64,000 nucleotides of DNA from contig NZ_JALDAY010000015.1 of NCBI RefSeq assembly GCF_022698165.1, forward strand, positions 124,001 through 188,000. The letters are read 5' to 3'. The DNA comes from Streptomyces cylindrosporus. Its GTDB lineage: Bacteria > Actinomycetota > Actinomycetes > Streptomycetales > Streptomycetaceae. The first letter of the stretch is position 1; each line of letters starts with the position of its first letter. A model generated the notes under the pieces. It was given only the letters and a program-made list of their open reading frames with translations. It did no database searches and was not told where the DNA came from. The position numbers and the translations under genes are program-made. Positions 39,977-48,278 of the stretch are shown here, one piece after another.

Positions 39977-41182
39977 ATGCCGACCGCCGACGTGAACATC
40001 GCGTTCGCCGCCGAGAAGACCAGCCAGATCGAGGCCGCCCGCAGCCGGGACCGCGCGTTCAAGAGCCGCATCGACCGGGGCGAGATCCGCATGATCGGCG
40101 GCGACCGGTACGAGGTCCTCACCGGCTGGGACCGGGGCGAGGTCTTCACCGTCACCCGCAACACCAAGGGCGAGATCGACGCCATCATCGCCAACCACGG
40201 ACTGGACTCCCGCGCGGACGGCACGATCGCCCTCTACGCGGCCTCTCCGGCCTGGCACGACCTCGGGCAGATCATCCCCGGCGGCACCACCGACATCGAC
40301 ACCGTGCTCGGCGCAGGGGGCCTCGACTTCACCGTCACCACCGTCCCCGCCCTCTACGAGTGGAACGGCGAACTGCGCCAGCACGAGGACCAGTTCCACA
40401 CCGTCCGCACGGACACCGGCGCCCCGCTCGGCGTCGTCGGCCGCCGCTACCAGCCCATCCAGAACCGGCAGGCATTCGAGTTCCTCCAGGAACTCGTCGG
40501 CCGCTTCGACGTCATCTGGGAATCCGCCGGAGTCATCCGGGGCGGCAAGCGCGTCTTCGTCTCCATCCGCCTGCCCGAGACCGTCACCGTCGACGCGGAC
40601 GGCATCAACGACATCGTGGTGCCATACGTGGCCGTCATGAACGACCACTCCGGCAACGGCCAGTTCCAGTGCGTCGTCACCCCCTGGCGCCCCGTCTGCG
40701 CCAACACCGAACGCTTCGCCGTCCGCGACGCCGTCACCCGCTGGGCCGTCCGGCACACGGCGGGCGCCACCTCCCAGATCAGGGAGGCGCGCCGCACTCT
40801 CGGCCTGTCGGCCCAGTACTTCGAGCGCTTCGCCGAAGAGGAGACCGCCCTCGCCCGCACCGACCTCGCCATCAGCGAGTTCCACAAGGTGATCGGCGAC
40901 CTCTACCCGCTCGACGACGACGCCACCGACGCCAAGAAGAACAACTTCGCGGCACGGCTCGGCCTCCTGGACGCCGGATTCCGCGCCGAGGGCGAGCGCC
41001 TCGGCTTCACCGCCTACGCCGCCGAGCGCGCCATCACCGGCTACGTCGACCACCTCGCGCCCCGCCGTCCCGCCAAGTCCATGACCGAGGAGATCGCGCG
41101 CGCCACGGCTGCCTTCGAAGGAGCCGACGACGACCTCAAGTCTCGCGCCCACAAGCGGCTGATGCTCCTCACTCGCCGCTGA
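39977..41182 (+). CDS. DUF932 phage/plasmid-related protein
   Basis: 401 residues of the DUF932 family (TIGR03299-like): PAWHDLGQIIPGGTTDIDTV, RRYQPIQNRQAFEFL, YVAVMNDHSGNG, VTPWRPVCANT and a helical C-terminus. The family is widespread in phages and plasmids and poorly understood; links to DNA replication or recombination have been suggested. It has its own promoter with an operator shared with the immunity region, so it is probably repressed in the lysogen. ATG at 39977 after GAGGGGG. Followed by a 13-bp hairpin. Confidence 0.8.
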   Translation: MPTADVNIAFAAEKTSQIEAARSRDRAFKSRIDRGEIRMIGGDRYEVLTGWDRGEVFTVTRNTKGEIDAIIANHGLDSRADGTIALYAASPAWHDLGQIIPGGTTDIDTVLGAGGLDFTVTTVPALYEWNGELRQHEDQFHTVRTDTGAPLGVVGRRYQPIQNRQAFEFLQELVGRFDVIWESAGVIRGGKRVFVSIRLPETVTVDADGINDIVVPYVAVMNDHSGNGQFQCVVTPWRPVCANTERFAVRDAVTRWAVRHTAGATSQIREARRTLGLSAQYFERFAEEETALARTDLAISEFHKVIGDLYPLDDDATDAKKNNFAARLGLLDAGFRAEGERLGFTAYAAERAITGYVDHLAPRRPAKSMTEEIARATAAFEGADDDLKSRAHKRLMLLTRR

Positions 41183-41231
41183 CCACAGACCGGCGGCCGG
41201 ACTGACTCCCCCCAGCCCAGTCGCCACCCCG

Positions 41232-41270
41232 GGGCCGCGCCCCGTGCTTCCCCCGAGCGGGGCGCGGCCC
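41232..41270 (+). terminator. Perfect 13-bp hairpin after the DUF932 gene
   Basis: GGGCCGCGCCCCG (41232-41244) and CGGGGCGCGGCCC (41258-41270) form a full 13-bp stem, 49 bases after the stop codon and 20 bases before the tRNA. Confidence 0.8.
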
Positions 41271-41290
41271 ACCCCACAACTCAACACCGA

Positions 41291-41363
41291 AGCGGCGTAG
41301 CTCAGTTGGTAGAGCGCGGATCTTATAAGTCCTGGGTCGCGGGTTCGAGTCCCGTCGCCGCCA
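41291..41363 (+). tRNA. tRNA-Ile with UAU anticodon
   Basis: A 73-base cloverleaf: acceptor AGCGGCG with CGCCGCC, D-arm GCTC/GAGC, anticodon loop CTTATAA with TAT at 41324-41326, T-arm GCGGG/CCCGT with loop TTCGAGT, discriminator A, no encoded CCA. Imperfect pairs are A1-C72, C27-U43 and two wobbles. The anticodon would read AUA directly, unlike the usual bacterial tRNA-Ile(CAU) that needs lysidine. Confidence 0.82.
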
Positions 41364-41458
41364 CTTCGCCCAACGTCCGGCGGCCGGACACGCGACCAGC
41401 GCCACGGCGCACAGACTCGCTTCCGGCCGCCGGGCCTATCCCACCCCTGGAGAACGCC

Positions 41459-41845
41459 GTGACGACACCCGGCCGGACCGCCTCGAAGGCCGGCGACCTC
41501 ATCCGCCAGTTCAACCACGACACGATCACCACCGGCGACGGCTGGCAGTACCCGCCGCACGCGTACGACGCGATCGGCTCCCTCGCCTACCTGGTGGGCA
41601 TGCTGCCCCAGGCCATTGAGCAGACCCTGCTGCCCGTGAAGCGGACCCACGAACACGGTCGCGTCGCAGTCGACGGCGGCGGCGATCCCGAGAGGGCCGT
41701 CACCGAGCTGGGTGCGGCCGTCGCCACCGCCGCCGGCCTCGCGCGGTCGCTGAGCCGGTCCATGGACCAGATGCACGCAGCCGTCTCCCCACTCGGCCTC
41801 GACACCCGTGGCATGCCGGAGTTCGCCGAGGACGGTGAGGTCTGA
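41459..41845 (+). CDS. Early phage protein, function unknown
   Basis: 128 residues, helical (FNHDTITTGDGWQYPPHAYD, LAYLVGMLPQAIEQTL). GTG start with GGAGA upstream. It overlaps the Mini-A-like gene by one base (TGATG), so the two are co-expressed. Confidence 0.6.
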   Translation: MTTPGRTASKAGDLIRQFNHDTITTGDGWQYPPHAYDAIGSLAYLVGMLPQAIEQTLLPVKRTHEHGRVAVDGGGDPERAVTELGAAVATAAGLARSLSRSMDQMHAAVSPLGLDTRGMPEFAEDGEV

Positions 41846-42756
41846 TGCCGCGCGAGGCCTACGTCCCGAAGACGTTCACCGCCGCTCACCAGCGGCTGAT
41901 CGAGATGGCCGACCGGATCTGCCGCGAGTACGCCGCGCAGGGATTCGACCTGACGCTGCGACAGTTGTACTACCAGTTCGTCGCGCGCGATGTGATCGCG
42001 AACAAGCAGACCGAGTACAAGCGCCTCGGCGGCATCATCAACGACGCGCGCCTGGCGGGACTGCTCGACTGGGACTACATCGTCGACCGCACCCGCAACC
42101 TGCGCGGCCTGCCGCACTGGGACAACCCCCACTCGGTCATCCGGTCCGCGGCGTCCAGCTACCGCACCGAGCGATGGGCCGACCAGCCGCACCGCGTCGA
42201 GGTGTGGATCGAGAAGGACGCGCTCGTCGGCGTGATCGCCGGAGTCTGCAATAGGTACGACGTCGACTACTTCTCCTGCCGCGGCTACACCTCACAGTCC
42301 GAACTGTGGGGAGCCGCCCAGCGGATGATCCGCTACCAGAGCGCCGGGCAGAAGCCAGTCATCATCCACCTGGGGGACCACGACCCGTCCGGGGTGGACA
42401 TGACCCGGGACATCCGCGAGCGCCTGGCCCTGTTCGAGGCCGACGTCGAGGTCCGGCGGATCGCCCTGAACATGGACCAGATCGAAGAGCATCAGCCGCC
42501 TCCCAACCCGGCCAAGCTCACCGACTCCCGCGCCACCGGCTACATCCATGCGTACGGGCGCAGCAGTTGGGAGCTCGACGCCCTTGAGCCGACGCTGCTG
42601 GACCGGCTCATCGAGGAAGAGATCTGGGACTGCCGGGACGTCGACCTGTGGCATCAGGCGACCCGGGCCATGGATGCCGAGCGCCAGCTCCTGCGCAACG
42701 TGGCCGGCCGCTGGGACGAGGTCGCCGAGTTCCTTACCGAAGGCGGTGACCAGTGA
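41845..42756 (+). CDS. Stand-alone Spo11/Topo VI-A-like (Mini-A type) protein
   Basis: 303 residues. Residues 36-48 read LTLRQLYYQFVAR: a winged-helix strand with the RxxYY motif that in Topo VI-A/Spo11 carries the DNA-attacking Tyr (here Y42 or Y43). A Toprim-like part follows, with WIEKDAL (E123), CRGYTSQSE near 145-153 and LGDHDPSGVDM (D178 and D180), the metal-binding Glu and DxD of Topo VI-A. The C-terminal third is helical. No B-subunit ATPase gene is nearby. Free-standing A-subunit homologues called Mini-A are known from mobile elements. Possible roles are DNA breakage, replication or recombination. I would also allow a Toprim nuclease that has lost the topoisomerase chemistry. Confidence 0.65.
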   Translation: MPREAYVPKTFTAAHQRLIEMADRICREYAAQGFDLTLRQLYYQFVARDVIANKQTEYKRLGGIINDARLAGLLDWDYIVDRTRNLRGLPHWDNPHSVIRSAASSYRTERWADQPHRVEVWIEKDALVGVIAGVCNRYDVDYFSCRGYTSQSELWGAAQRMIRYQSAGQKPVIIHLGDHDPSGVDMTRDIRERLALFEADVEVRRIALNMDQIEEHQPPPNPAKLTDSRATGYIHAYGRSSWELDALEPTLLDRLIEEEIWDCRDVDLWHQATRAMDAERQLLRNVAGRWDEVAEFLTEGGDQ

Positions 42757-43121
42757 TGCCCGCCCCGGAGAACTCGCCGCGCAGCGTGGACTGTCCACCG
42801 TCCCCACTCGGCTGCGCGGCCTCCGCCGGTGAGCCGTGCCTCAGCCACGGCGGCACCCGTGAGCGTCACAACTTCCACCGGGCTCGTACCGCCGCGTGGG
42901 AGGCCGCACGGATCGCCGCTGTCCCGGCGGCCCAGCTCGTCGCCGACGCCGCCGCCCGGAAGGGAGTCCGGCACGCCAAGCACGCCGCCGAGATGCTCGC
43001 CGCGAACGGCTTCACTGCTGAGGCCGAGCGGATCCGCCGGGCCGTCTCCGACCGCAACGGCCTGATGTCGGCGAAGCAGGCCGTCGCGCTGCTGGTCGAC
43101 GAGGACGGCGATCATGGCTGA
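42756..43121 (+). CDS. Zinc-knuckle phage protein
   Basis: 121 residues. The start has CPPSPLGCAASAGEPCLSHG and then HNFHRARTAA, matching the C-x-C-G-x-PC...H knuckle widespread in actinophage proteins. The rest is Ala-rich helix. One-base overlap with the Mini-A-like gene. Confidence 0.6.
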   Translation: MPAPENSPRSVDCPPSPLGCAASAGEPCLSHGGTRERHNFHRARTAAWEAARIAAVPAAQLVADAAARKGVRHAKHAAEMLAANGFTAEAERIRRAVSDRNGLMSAKQAVALLVDEDGDHG

Positions 43122-43668
43122 GACCCGCATCCCGCTGAAGATGGCACTCCTCATGGGCAAGGTGAGCGCCGAGGACGCTGACACCCTGCTCGACGAGCAC
43201 GACGCACACGTCCTCCGCGAGGCTGCCGCCGCGATCAACGCGATGCCGCCGGACTACGAGTGCGACCCCGGTCGCGGCGACGCGGTCCAGCTCCTGAACC
43301 TCATGGCCGACGCCAGCAACGAGAAGAGCACCCCCGACGGCAGCCCGCCGGCCGAGGGCGACGCCACTCCTGCTGCTCCCACCGGTCTACTCGCGCACGC
43401 CACGGTCTTCGAGATCCCGTGGGCTGGCAGCATATTGCCGCTCCAGGTAAGGCGCAGCACCGAGGGCGGCGACCGATGGGCGATCTGCGATCGCCAGGGG
43501 CGCCGCTGGGACCGGCAGAGCGGCTTCGTCTACGAGCGCCAGGACCTCGACGAGCGGACCCGCACGGATACCCGCTTCCCGCTCGCCGACGCGTGGCCGC
43601 TGGCGCACCAGATCGCCGCAGGGGACCACTCGGCGCACGCCACTGATCCGGACGGAGCGAGCCAGTGA
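43114..43668 (+). CDS. Early phage protein, function unknown
   Basis: 184 residues with a helical N-terminus, an Ala/Pro linker (about 70-92) and a beta-type C-terminus (DRWAICDRQGRRWDRQSGFV). It overlaps both neighbours. Confidence 0.55.
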   Translation: MAETRIPLKMALLMGKVSAEDADTLLDEHDAHVLREAAAAINAMPPDYECDPGRGDAVQLLNLMADASNEKSTPDGSPPAEGDATPAAPTGLLAHATVFEIPWAGSILPLQVRRSTEGGDRWAICDRQGRRWDRQSGFVYERQDLDERTRTDTRFPLADAWPLAHQIAAGDHSAHATDPDGASQ

Positions 43669-44138
43669 ACATGCCCGCGCCGCTCACGATCGCCGCGCGC
43701 CGCGCCATGGTGGAGGAACTGCTGCGCCAGGAGCCGGGCATCAGCGCCAGGACCATCGCTGCTCGGCTGGGAGTTGGCAAGGACACGATCCGCCGGGACC
43801 TCGCCGCGATCGAGGCGGCGCAGCGCCAGGCCGCGTCGGAACCGGCCGCCAAGGAGCCGGATCCCGCGCCGGATGCGCCCGCCCCAAATGCCGTCTCTGC
43901 GCCGCGCGACCCGCTCGATGAGCCACTGCGCCGGTGGCTCACCCCCGAGGCGCACGCCGACCTCGCCGTCCTCATGGAGGCTGGTCACTCGGTCAGCTTC
44001 GCCGTACGGCGCGCGCTGGAGGTCCTCGCCGACGCCTACCGCGGCGCCTGGGACCGGGACCGGTACCCGCGCGGTACGGCACCCGAGATCACCTCCATCA
44101 GCGTCGCCCCGTATCGCCAGAAAGGAGCTGAGCGGTGA
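43665..44138 (+). CDS. HTH-containing phage protein
   Basis: 157 residues. N-terminal winged-helix-like HTH (about 10-48, EELLRQEPGISARTIAARLG then KDTIRRDLAAIE), a Pro/Ala linker, and a C-terminal helical domain resembling a ribbon-helix-helix (LTPEAHADLAVLMEAGHSVS). Possible transcription regulator. GTGA overlaps on both sides. Confidence 0.6.
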   Translation: MNMPAPLTIAARRAMVEELLRQEPGISARTIAARLGVGKDTIRRDLAAIEAAQRQAASEPAAKEPDPAPDAPAPNAVSAPRDPLDEPLRRWLTPEAHADLAVLMEAGHSVSFAVRRALEVLADAYRGAWDRDRYPRGTAPEITSISVAPYRQKGAER

Positions 44139-44755
44139 TCAGCACGGCCACCGTGGACGCGATCAAGAGCGAGCTGACTGCTCACCTGCGTTCCCGAACC
44201 GAATGGGACGAACTGCCTGCCGTCTTCACCATGCACAAGGGCCCTGCTGGTCCGGTCCTGTCGGAGGTGCCCGTACCGGAAGTCCTGTGGGTGGCCCACG
44301 GACACCCGCCGACCGCAGTCGCCGCCATAGCCGCAGCCGCCCCGAGAATGCCGCGCAGCCCCAACGGGACCCACCTTCTGGTGAGGCCGCTCCAGGGGCC
44401 GCTGATCGGCGTGGTGTTCCGGTACGAGGCGTACGCCCTGCGATCCGACTCTCCCAACCCGGTCGCCCGCGAAGCCGCCCGGCGACAGCAGGCTGGCGGC
44501 TCGGTGCCCGACTACAAGGACGTCCCCGGCCGCATCGAGCAGCGCTGCATGACGGCCGTCGACCTCGACGGCGGCCGGTACATGGCCAGTAGCGGCCGCA
44601 TCGCCGAGGGCGAGCCGGACGCCACCGACCCGGTCGTCCATTACCTCGCGTTTGCGGATCCGGACAGGGACCAGCTGTCGGGCAACGTCGTCGATGCCGT
44701 CATCCGCCTCCTCAACGCCATCAAGCCGCTGCCGACGAAAGGTGCCACCCCGTGA
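44135..44755 (+). CDS. Early phage protein, function unknown
   Basis: 206 residues of alpha/beta type with a conserved-looking GVVFRYEAYAL and VDLDGGRYMASSG. AAAGGAG precedes the GTG at 44135. Family not recognised. Confidence 0.55.
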   Translation: MISTATVDAIKSELTAHLRSRTEWDELPAVFTMHKGPAGPVLSEVPVPEVLWVAHGHPPTAVAAIAAAAPRMPRSPNGTHLLVRPLQGPLIGVVFRYEAYALRSDSPNPVAREAARRQQAGGSVPDYKDVPGRIEQRCMTAVDLDGGRYMASSGRIAEGEPDATDPVVHYLAFADPDRDQLSGNVVDAVIRLLNAIKPLPTKGATP

Positions 44756-45186
44756 CCCCGCGCCCCGAAGCCGTCGCCGCCGCCGACTGGTGGGCGCAGA
44801 AGCTCGCCGGCCCGGCCGAGCACGACAACGGCCGAGGCGCCGAGGAATCGACGGCCCTCGCCAACGCGGTGTCCGCGCTCGTGCGGCGGCAGCGCAGCGC
44901 AGCCGAGATCGAGGCATTCCGCGAGGCCCTCGCCGACGAGATCGAGCAGCACATCGGCCAGTACGGCTGGCGCCCGGACGAGCCCGACTTCGGCTCCGCG
45001 ATGCGCGCCATCCTCGTCGACTACGGGCCCGATCCGGTGCTCGCCCACGCCGCTGAGAAGGCCGGCTTCCAGCTGAGAATGCTCGACCTCCCGCTGAAGA
45101 CCGTCATGTGGATCAACCCGGGCATCGTCAAGGTCGCCGAGGGCTACTCCGCGCAACCCGTCGTGATCTGGAGCGCTGCGGCATGA
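44752..45186 (+). CDS. Early phage protein, function unknown
   Basis: 144 residues, helical N-terminus (ADWWAQKLAGPAEHDNG, IEAFREALADEIEQHIG) and a hydrophobic C-terminal strand. GTGA and ATGA overlaps tie it to its neighbours. Confidence 0.55.
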   Translation: MTPRPEAVAAADWWAQKLAGPAEHDNGRGAEESTALANAVSALVRRQRSAAEIEAFREALADEIEQHIGQYGWRPDEPDFGSAMRAILVDYGPDPVLAHAAEKAGFQLRMLDLPLKTVMWINPGIVKVAEGYSAQPVVIWSAAA

Positions 45187-46214
45187 ACTACCGCCCGTAC
45201 CCCGACGTGAGCCGCTCGCTTGCCCAGGTGCAGCGCGGACGCGTGCGACCTGAGCACTACGTTCGGCAGCGGCCCGACGGTGTGATCGAGGAGTCGTACG
45301 TCATCCCGGAAGCCGAGCTGGCCGCGTTCCACGAGTGGTGGCTGAGCTCGCCCAGGTCCAGCGGCGCAGACGCCAACGTCACCGTGTTCAGCACCAGCAA
45401 CACCTCGGCCGGTGCTGGTGCCGAATCCCCGCGCGCACGCGCTCAGGCCACCGGATTCACCGGCATCTCGGCAGCCGGCATCGCCTACGCGGCGGAGGCA
45501 CTGCGGCACTTCGGCGAGTCCCTGGCCGAGCGTCCGCGCGGCACCGGCAAAGCCGCCATCATCGAGGCGATCGTCGACCAGGCCGTGAAGGCCGGCGAGC
45601 ATGTCCACGTGGCCGGTCACGACGGCGTACGGTGCGCCGGGGGCGACGACACGTGCACGCTTCCGCGAACGATGCCGCGCCAGTGCCCGGGCTGCGGGCA
45701 CGCCCAGCATGCCCCTGGCGTCGAGTGCGAGACCAGCGTCGAGCACGGGCCGAATCGCTGGCACCGCTGCCTGTGCCTGGCCACGCCCGGCGCGTCGCGA
45801 GCCTGCCCGCCGCAGATGGACTGCCAGGGCGGCACGTTGGGTTTTGCGGACATCGTCCACCTCCGCGAGGGCCGCACGCTCCGTGGCACTGACGGCGAGA
45901 CCATCACCCCCGACGTCCTCGCGGAGCCGCATCCGATCGTCCTCGCGCGGACCGTCAGGACCTGCACCGCAGTCCCCTCGCAGTGGAACGCCTGGACCGT
46001 CGACGGCCAGTACCTGTACCTGCGGTACCGGTCCGGCATCGGCACCGCGGACGCCTACGCCGACGAGCACTCTGAGAACTGGACCCGCATCCCGGACGGC
46101 GCCGTCGCTCGCTTCGACACCGGGGACCGCCTCGACGGCGAGATGACCCTCATCGAGTTCTGTCAGCGAGCTGGCCTCCAGCTGGCCGACGACGCGGAGG
46201 TGATCGGCGAATGA
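45183..46214 (+). CDS. Large Cys-rich early protein
   Basis: 343 residues. N-terminal part with YVIPEAELAAFHEWWLSS, an Ala/Ser linker, a helix-rich part (AAIIEAIVDQAVKAGEHVH), and a central Cys cluster (CPGCGHAQHAPGVECE, then WHRCLCLATPG) that may be a zinc-ribbon pair (about 160-215). The C-terminal third (about 225-335) has a beta-strand pattern. Function unknown. Confidence 0.6.
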   Translation: MNYRPYPDVSRSLAQVQRGRVRPEHYVRQRPDGVIEESYVIPEAELAAFHEWWLSSPRSSGADANVTVFSTSNTSAGAGAESPRARAQATGFTGISAAGIAYAAEALRHFGESLAERPRGTGKAAIIEAIVDQAVKAGEHVHVAGHDGVRCAGGDDTCTLPRTMPRQCPGCGHAQHAPGVECETSVEHGPNRWHRCLCLATPGASRACPPQMDCQGGTLGFADIVHLREGRTLRGTDGETITPDVLAEPHPIVLARTVRTCTAVPSQWNAWTVDGQYLYLRYRSGIGTADAYADEHSENWTRIPDGAVARFDTGDRLDGEMTLIEFCQRAGLQLADDAEVIGE

Positions 46215-46375
46215 GCCGGGACGGCCATGGCCCGACGGAAGGTGAGCTGCGCCGGGCTGGTGTGGAACTGCGCGTCGGCCGGCTGAACGACGAGATCGAC
46301 GCGCTCTTTCGGTCGACCAGGCGCGGTCGCCTGCTACTCCGCGTCGCCCGCTGGTACGCCCGGCGGAAGCGTTGA
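46211..46375 (+). CDS. Small basic phage protein
   Basis: 54 residues ending in a strongly basic stretch (FRSTRRGRLLLRVARWYARR). Its stop TGA overlaps the TTG start of the next gene, and its ATG overlaps the previous stop (ATGA). Confidence 0.5.
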   Translation: MSRDGHGPTEGELRRAGVELRVGRLNDEIDALFRSTRRGRLLLRVARWYARRKR

Positions 46376-47028
46376 CCGCGCCGATACCCCGGCCGCCGGG
46401 CCTATGGCGGGCGATCGCGCGGGACCACGTCCTGAACCCGGAGGAAGCAGCCACCCGTGCCACGGTCCTGGCCGACCTCACTCAGCCGACCGAGCCGCCG
46501 CCCGCCCAGCCGACCCCACCGCAGGAGGACGTCGACGAGCAGCCACCGAGACTGCGGCTCAGCCCCTACCAGTCCCTCATAGACCGGTCGGGCTGGAAGC
46601 CGTTCCTCACCCACACGGAAGACCGCGCACGGCTGGAAGGCTTCCAGCCGGACGGGGCCGCCGTCATCGCGATCGCCGTACGGGGCGAGAAGACCAAGGC
46701 GTACGTGCTGCCCGCCGCGCCGAAACGTCAACCACGCTGGCGAGCCATCGCGCCTGCGGACCTGGGGGAGTTCCTGACCGGCCGCAGGGTGATCGCCCCT
46801 CGGCCTCCGGCCTCCAACTGCTCTTGCGAGAAGCGCCGTTACCCGACGGAGGCACGTGCGAAGGCCGCCATCGTCGACGTGACGATCCGACGCGTCGTCA
46901 AGCTCCGAGGCCTGCAATCCGAGCGCCGGGCGTACCGATGCCCGGACGACGACCTGACCTGGCACCTCACGCACATCGCGAAGTGGTACGACGACAAGAA
47001 CTCCAAGCACCGGGAGAAGACTTCATGA
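46372..47028 (+). CDS. Early phage protein, function unknown
   Basis: 218 residues. TTG start at 46372 coupled to the previous stop (TTGA). Pro-rich linker (about 38-60), a globular middle, and a Lys/Arg-rich C-terminal domain with CSCEKRRYPTEARAKAAIVD. It has ATA codons at 46384 and 46579. Confidence 0.55.
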   Translation: MTAPIPRPPGLWRAIARDHVLNPEEAATRATVLADLTQPTEPPPAQPTPPQEDVDEQPPRLRLSPYQSLIDRSGWKPFLTHTEDRARLEGFQPDGAAVIAIAVRGEKTKAYVLPAAPKRQPRWRAIAPADLGEFLTGRRVIAPRPPASNCSCEKRRYPTEARAKAAIVDVTIRRVVKLRGLQSERRAYRCPDDDLTWHLTHIAKWYDDKNSKHREKTS

Positions 47029-47246
47029 CCGCCCCTCTGCAAGTCCGCCCTGCGACATTCCCGCCGGTCGGATTCAGCAACGCCCCCTCCGGCCGCGCGT
47101 GGAGCGCCGGATGTCGGCCGTGCGGCAGCCGCGGCGTCCCGTTGCTCATCGCCCGGTCGGCGGTCCTGGACCGCGCCGGGTGGGAAGCGTGTATGGCCGC
47201 CGCGCACGCCCACGTCGCCAGGCACAAGGAAGGCGGACGCCTGTGA
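47025..47246 (+). CDS. Small phage protein
   Basis: 73 residues with AGCRPCGSRGVPLLIA (one CxxC) and a helical end. ATGA overlap upstream. Confidence 0.5.
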   Translation: MTAPLQVRPATFPPVGFSNAPSGRAWSAGCRPCGSRGVPLLIARSAVLDRAGWEACMAAAHAHVARHKEGGRL

Positions 47247-47509
47247 CCGGCCGACCTACCCGCCGCAGCGACCGCACACCCAAGCACCGCCGACAGCCAG
47301 CCGCTGACGGCCGCCCGAGCGGGCCGTCCCCGGTCCAGGTCCGCCTCATGGGAGACGACGCGGCCGTCCGCCAGTTGGTCGCCGCGTTGCAGAACGCTGC
47401 CCACTGCGGGCCCGCCAGCTACCTTCCCATGCGGAACAGCGACGGCACCCGGGCCTACCTCGATGTCGTCGTGCCCCTCGGCACGCCGGTCCCACCAACG
47501 GAAGGATGA
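47243..47509 (+). CDS. Small phage protein, function unknown
   Basis: 88 residues. Arg/Pro-rich N-terminus, then VQVRLMGDDAAVRQLVAALQ, which resembles a small alpha/beta unit. GTGA at the start. Confidence 0.5.
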   Translation: MTGRPTRRSDRTPKHRRQPAADGRPSGPSPVQVRLMGDDAAVRQLVAALQNAAHCGPASYLPMRNSDGTRAYLDVVVPLGTPVPPTEG

Positions 47510-47733
47510 ACGAGATGATCAGCGAACGAGCGCGTGTCAGTGTCCTGCTGCTCGTCGGCGACCAGGCCGAGGTCGTCGCCGACGTACCGCCGGCGGAGCG
47601 CGCCGAACCGGAACGGTACGCGGCGGACGAGATCGCGGCGGCGGTCGGCGTCCCCGTCGAGTCGCTGCCCGGCAGCCGCCTGACGGCCGACGTGGGGGAG
47701 GACGGTCGGCTCTCCGGCTGGCAGCTGGCGTAA
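47506..47733 (+). CDS. Small acidic phage protein
   Basis: 75 residues (ARVSVLLLVGDQAEVVADVP). Start ATG at 47506, or 47515 with GAAGG upstream. Last gene before a strong terminator. Confidence 0.55.
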   Translation: MNEMISERARVSVLLLVGDQAEVVADVPPAERAEPERYAADEIAAAVGVPVESLPGSRLTADVGEDGRLSGWQLA

Positions 47734-47738
47734 CGAGA

Positions 47739-47775
47739 AGGCCTCGGACTCCGTCGGGAATCCGGGGCCTCTTTC
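47739..47775 (+). terminator. Rho-independent-like terminator
   Basis: AGGCCTCGGA (47739-47748) pairs with TCCGGGGCCT (47761-47770), one G-U pair, followed by CTTTC. Confidence 0.75.
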
Positions 47776-47788
47776 ACACCCATGGGTG

Positions 47789-47818
47789 TTGCAATCCACT
47801 ACTCCAATGCTGTAAAGT
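47789..47818 (+). promoter_or_regulatory. Promoter of the 47,894 gene
   Basis: TTGCAA (47789-47794), 18 bases, TAAAGT (47813-47818), in an AT-rich patch between a terminator and a single gene. Confidence 0.6.
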
Positions 47819-47893
47819 ACTACTCAGAGGTGAGGGGCTGCGAACCCCAACCCTCCGATCCATCTCAACTCAACAGAGGGAAGGAAGGCCACA

Positions 47894-48268
47894 ATGGCTG
47901 ACCGAGAGGAAGAGATGCTGAGGGTGCTCGCCCTCGGAATCTCACAGGTCTACTCGATCCTCGTCGACGTCTGCGGACTGCTCCCCAGCCCGCTCCGTCT
48001 CCCCGTCGAGGGGCGGATCTCCAGCAGGGAAGCCGTCCCTGCGGTGATCCGAGTCGACGAACTGGCCACCGACCAGCCGCTCGGTGAGATGCAGGCAGCG
48101 CAGCTGCACACCGGATGCATCCACTGGCTGGCAGCGGTCGACCTGTACATGCTCTGCTCGGAGCACGAGTACAGGTTCAACAGGATCGAAGGAATCTCCG
48201 CGAACCTCCTCTACGCAGAGGAGGCGCTCACGAGGCTCCACCTGTGGCTCCTGAGCAGCCGAAACTGA
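47894..48268 (+). CDS. Independently transcribed small protein, function unknown
   Basis: 124 residues, helical (EEEMLRVLALGISQVYSILV, GCIHWLAAVDLYMLCSEHEY). It has its own promoter and is closed on both sides by hairpin terminators, so it is probably expressed separately from the early operon, perhaps in the lysogen. GGAAGG upstream of the ATG. Confidence 0.65.
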   Translation: MADREEEMLRVLALGISQVYSILVDVCGLLPSPLRLPVEGRISSREAVPAVIRVDELATDQPLGEMQAAQLHTGCIHWLAAVDLYMLCSEHEYRFNRIEGISANLLYAEEALTRLHLWLLSSRN

Positions 48269-48278
48269 AATAACCGCA

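Noticed and set aside
41291..41363. Phage tRNA as the attachment site
   Set aside because: It lies deep inside the prophage, and the boundary is clearly at the dipeptidase gene with a serine integrase, which rarely targets tRNA genes.
41190..46405. Short GC-rich repeats around the tRNA (CCGGCGGCCGGAC at 41190 and 41377) and a 17-mer CCGGCCGCCGGGCCTAT at 41423 and 46389
   Set aside because: Matches of this length and composition are expected by chance in 64 kb of GC-rich DNA.
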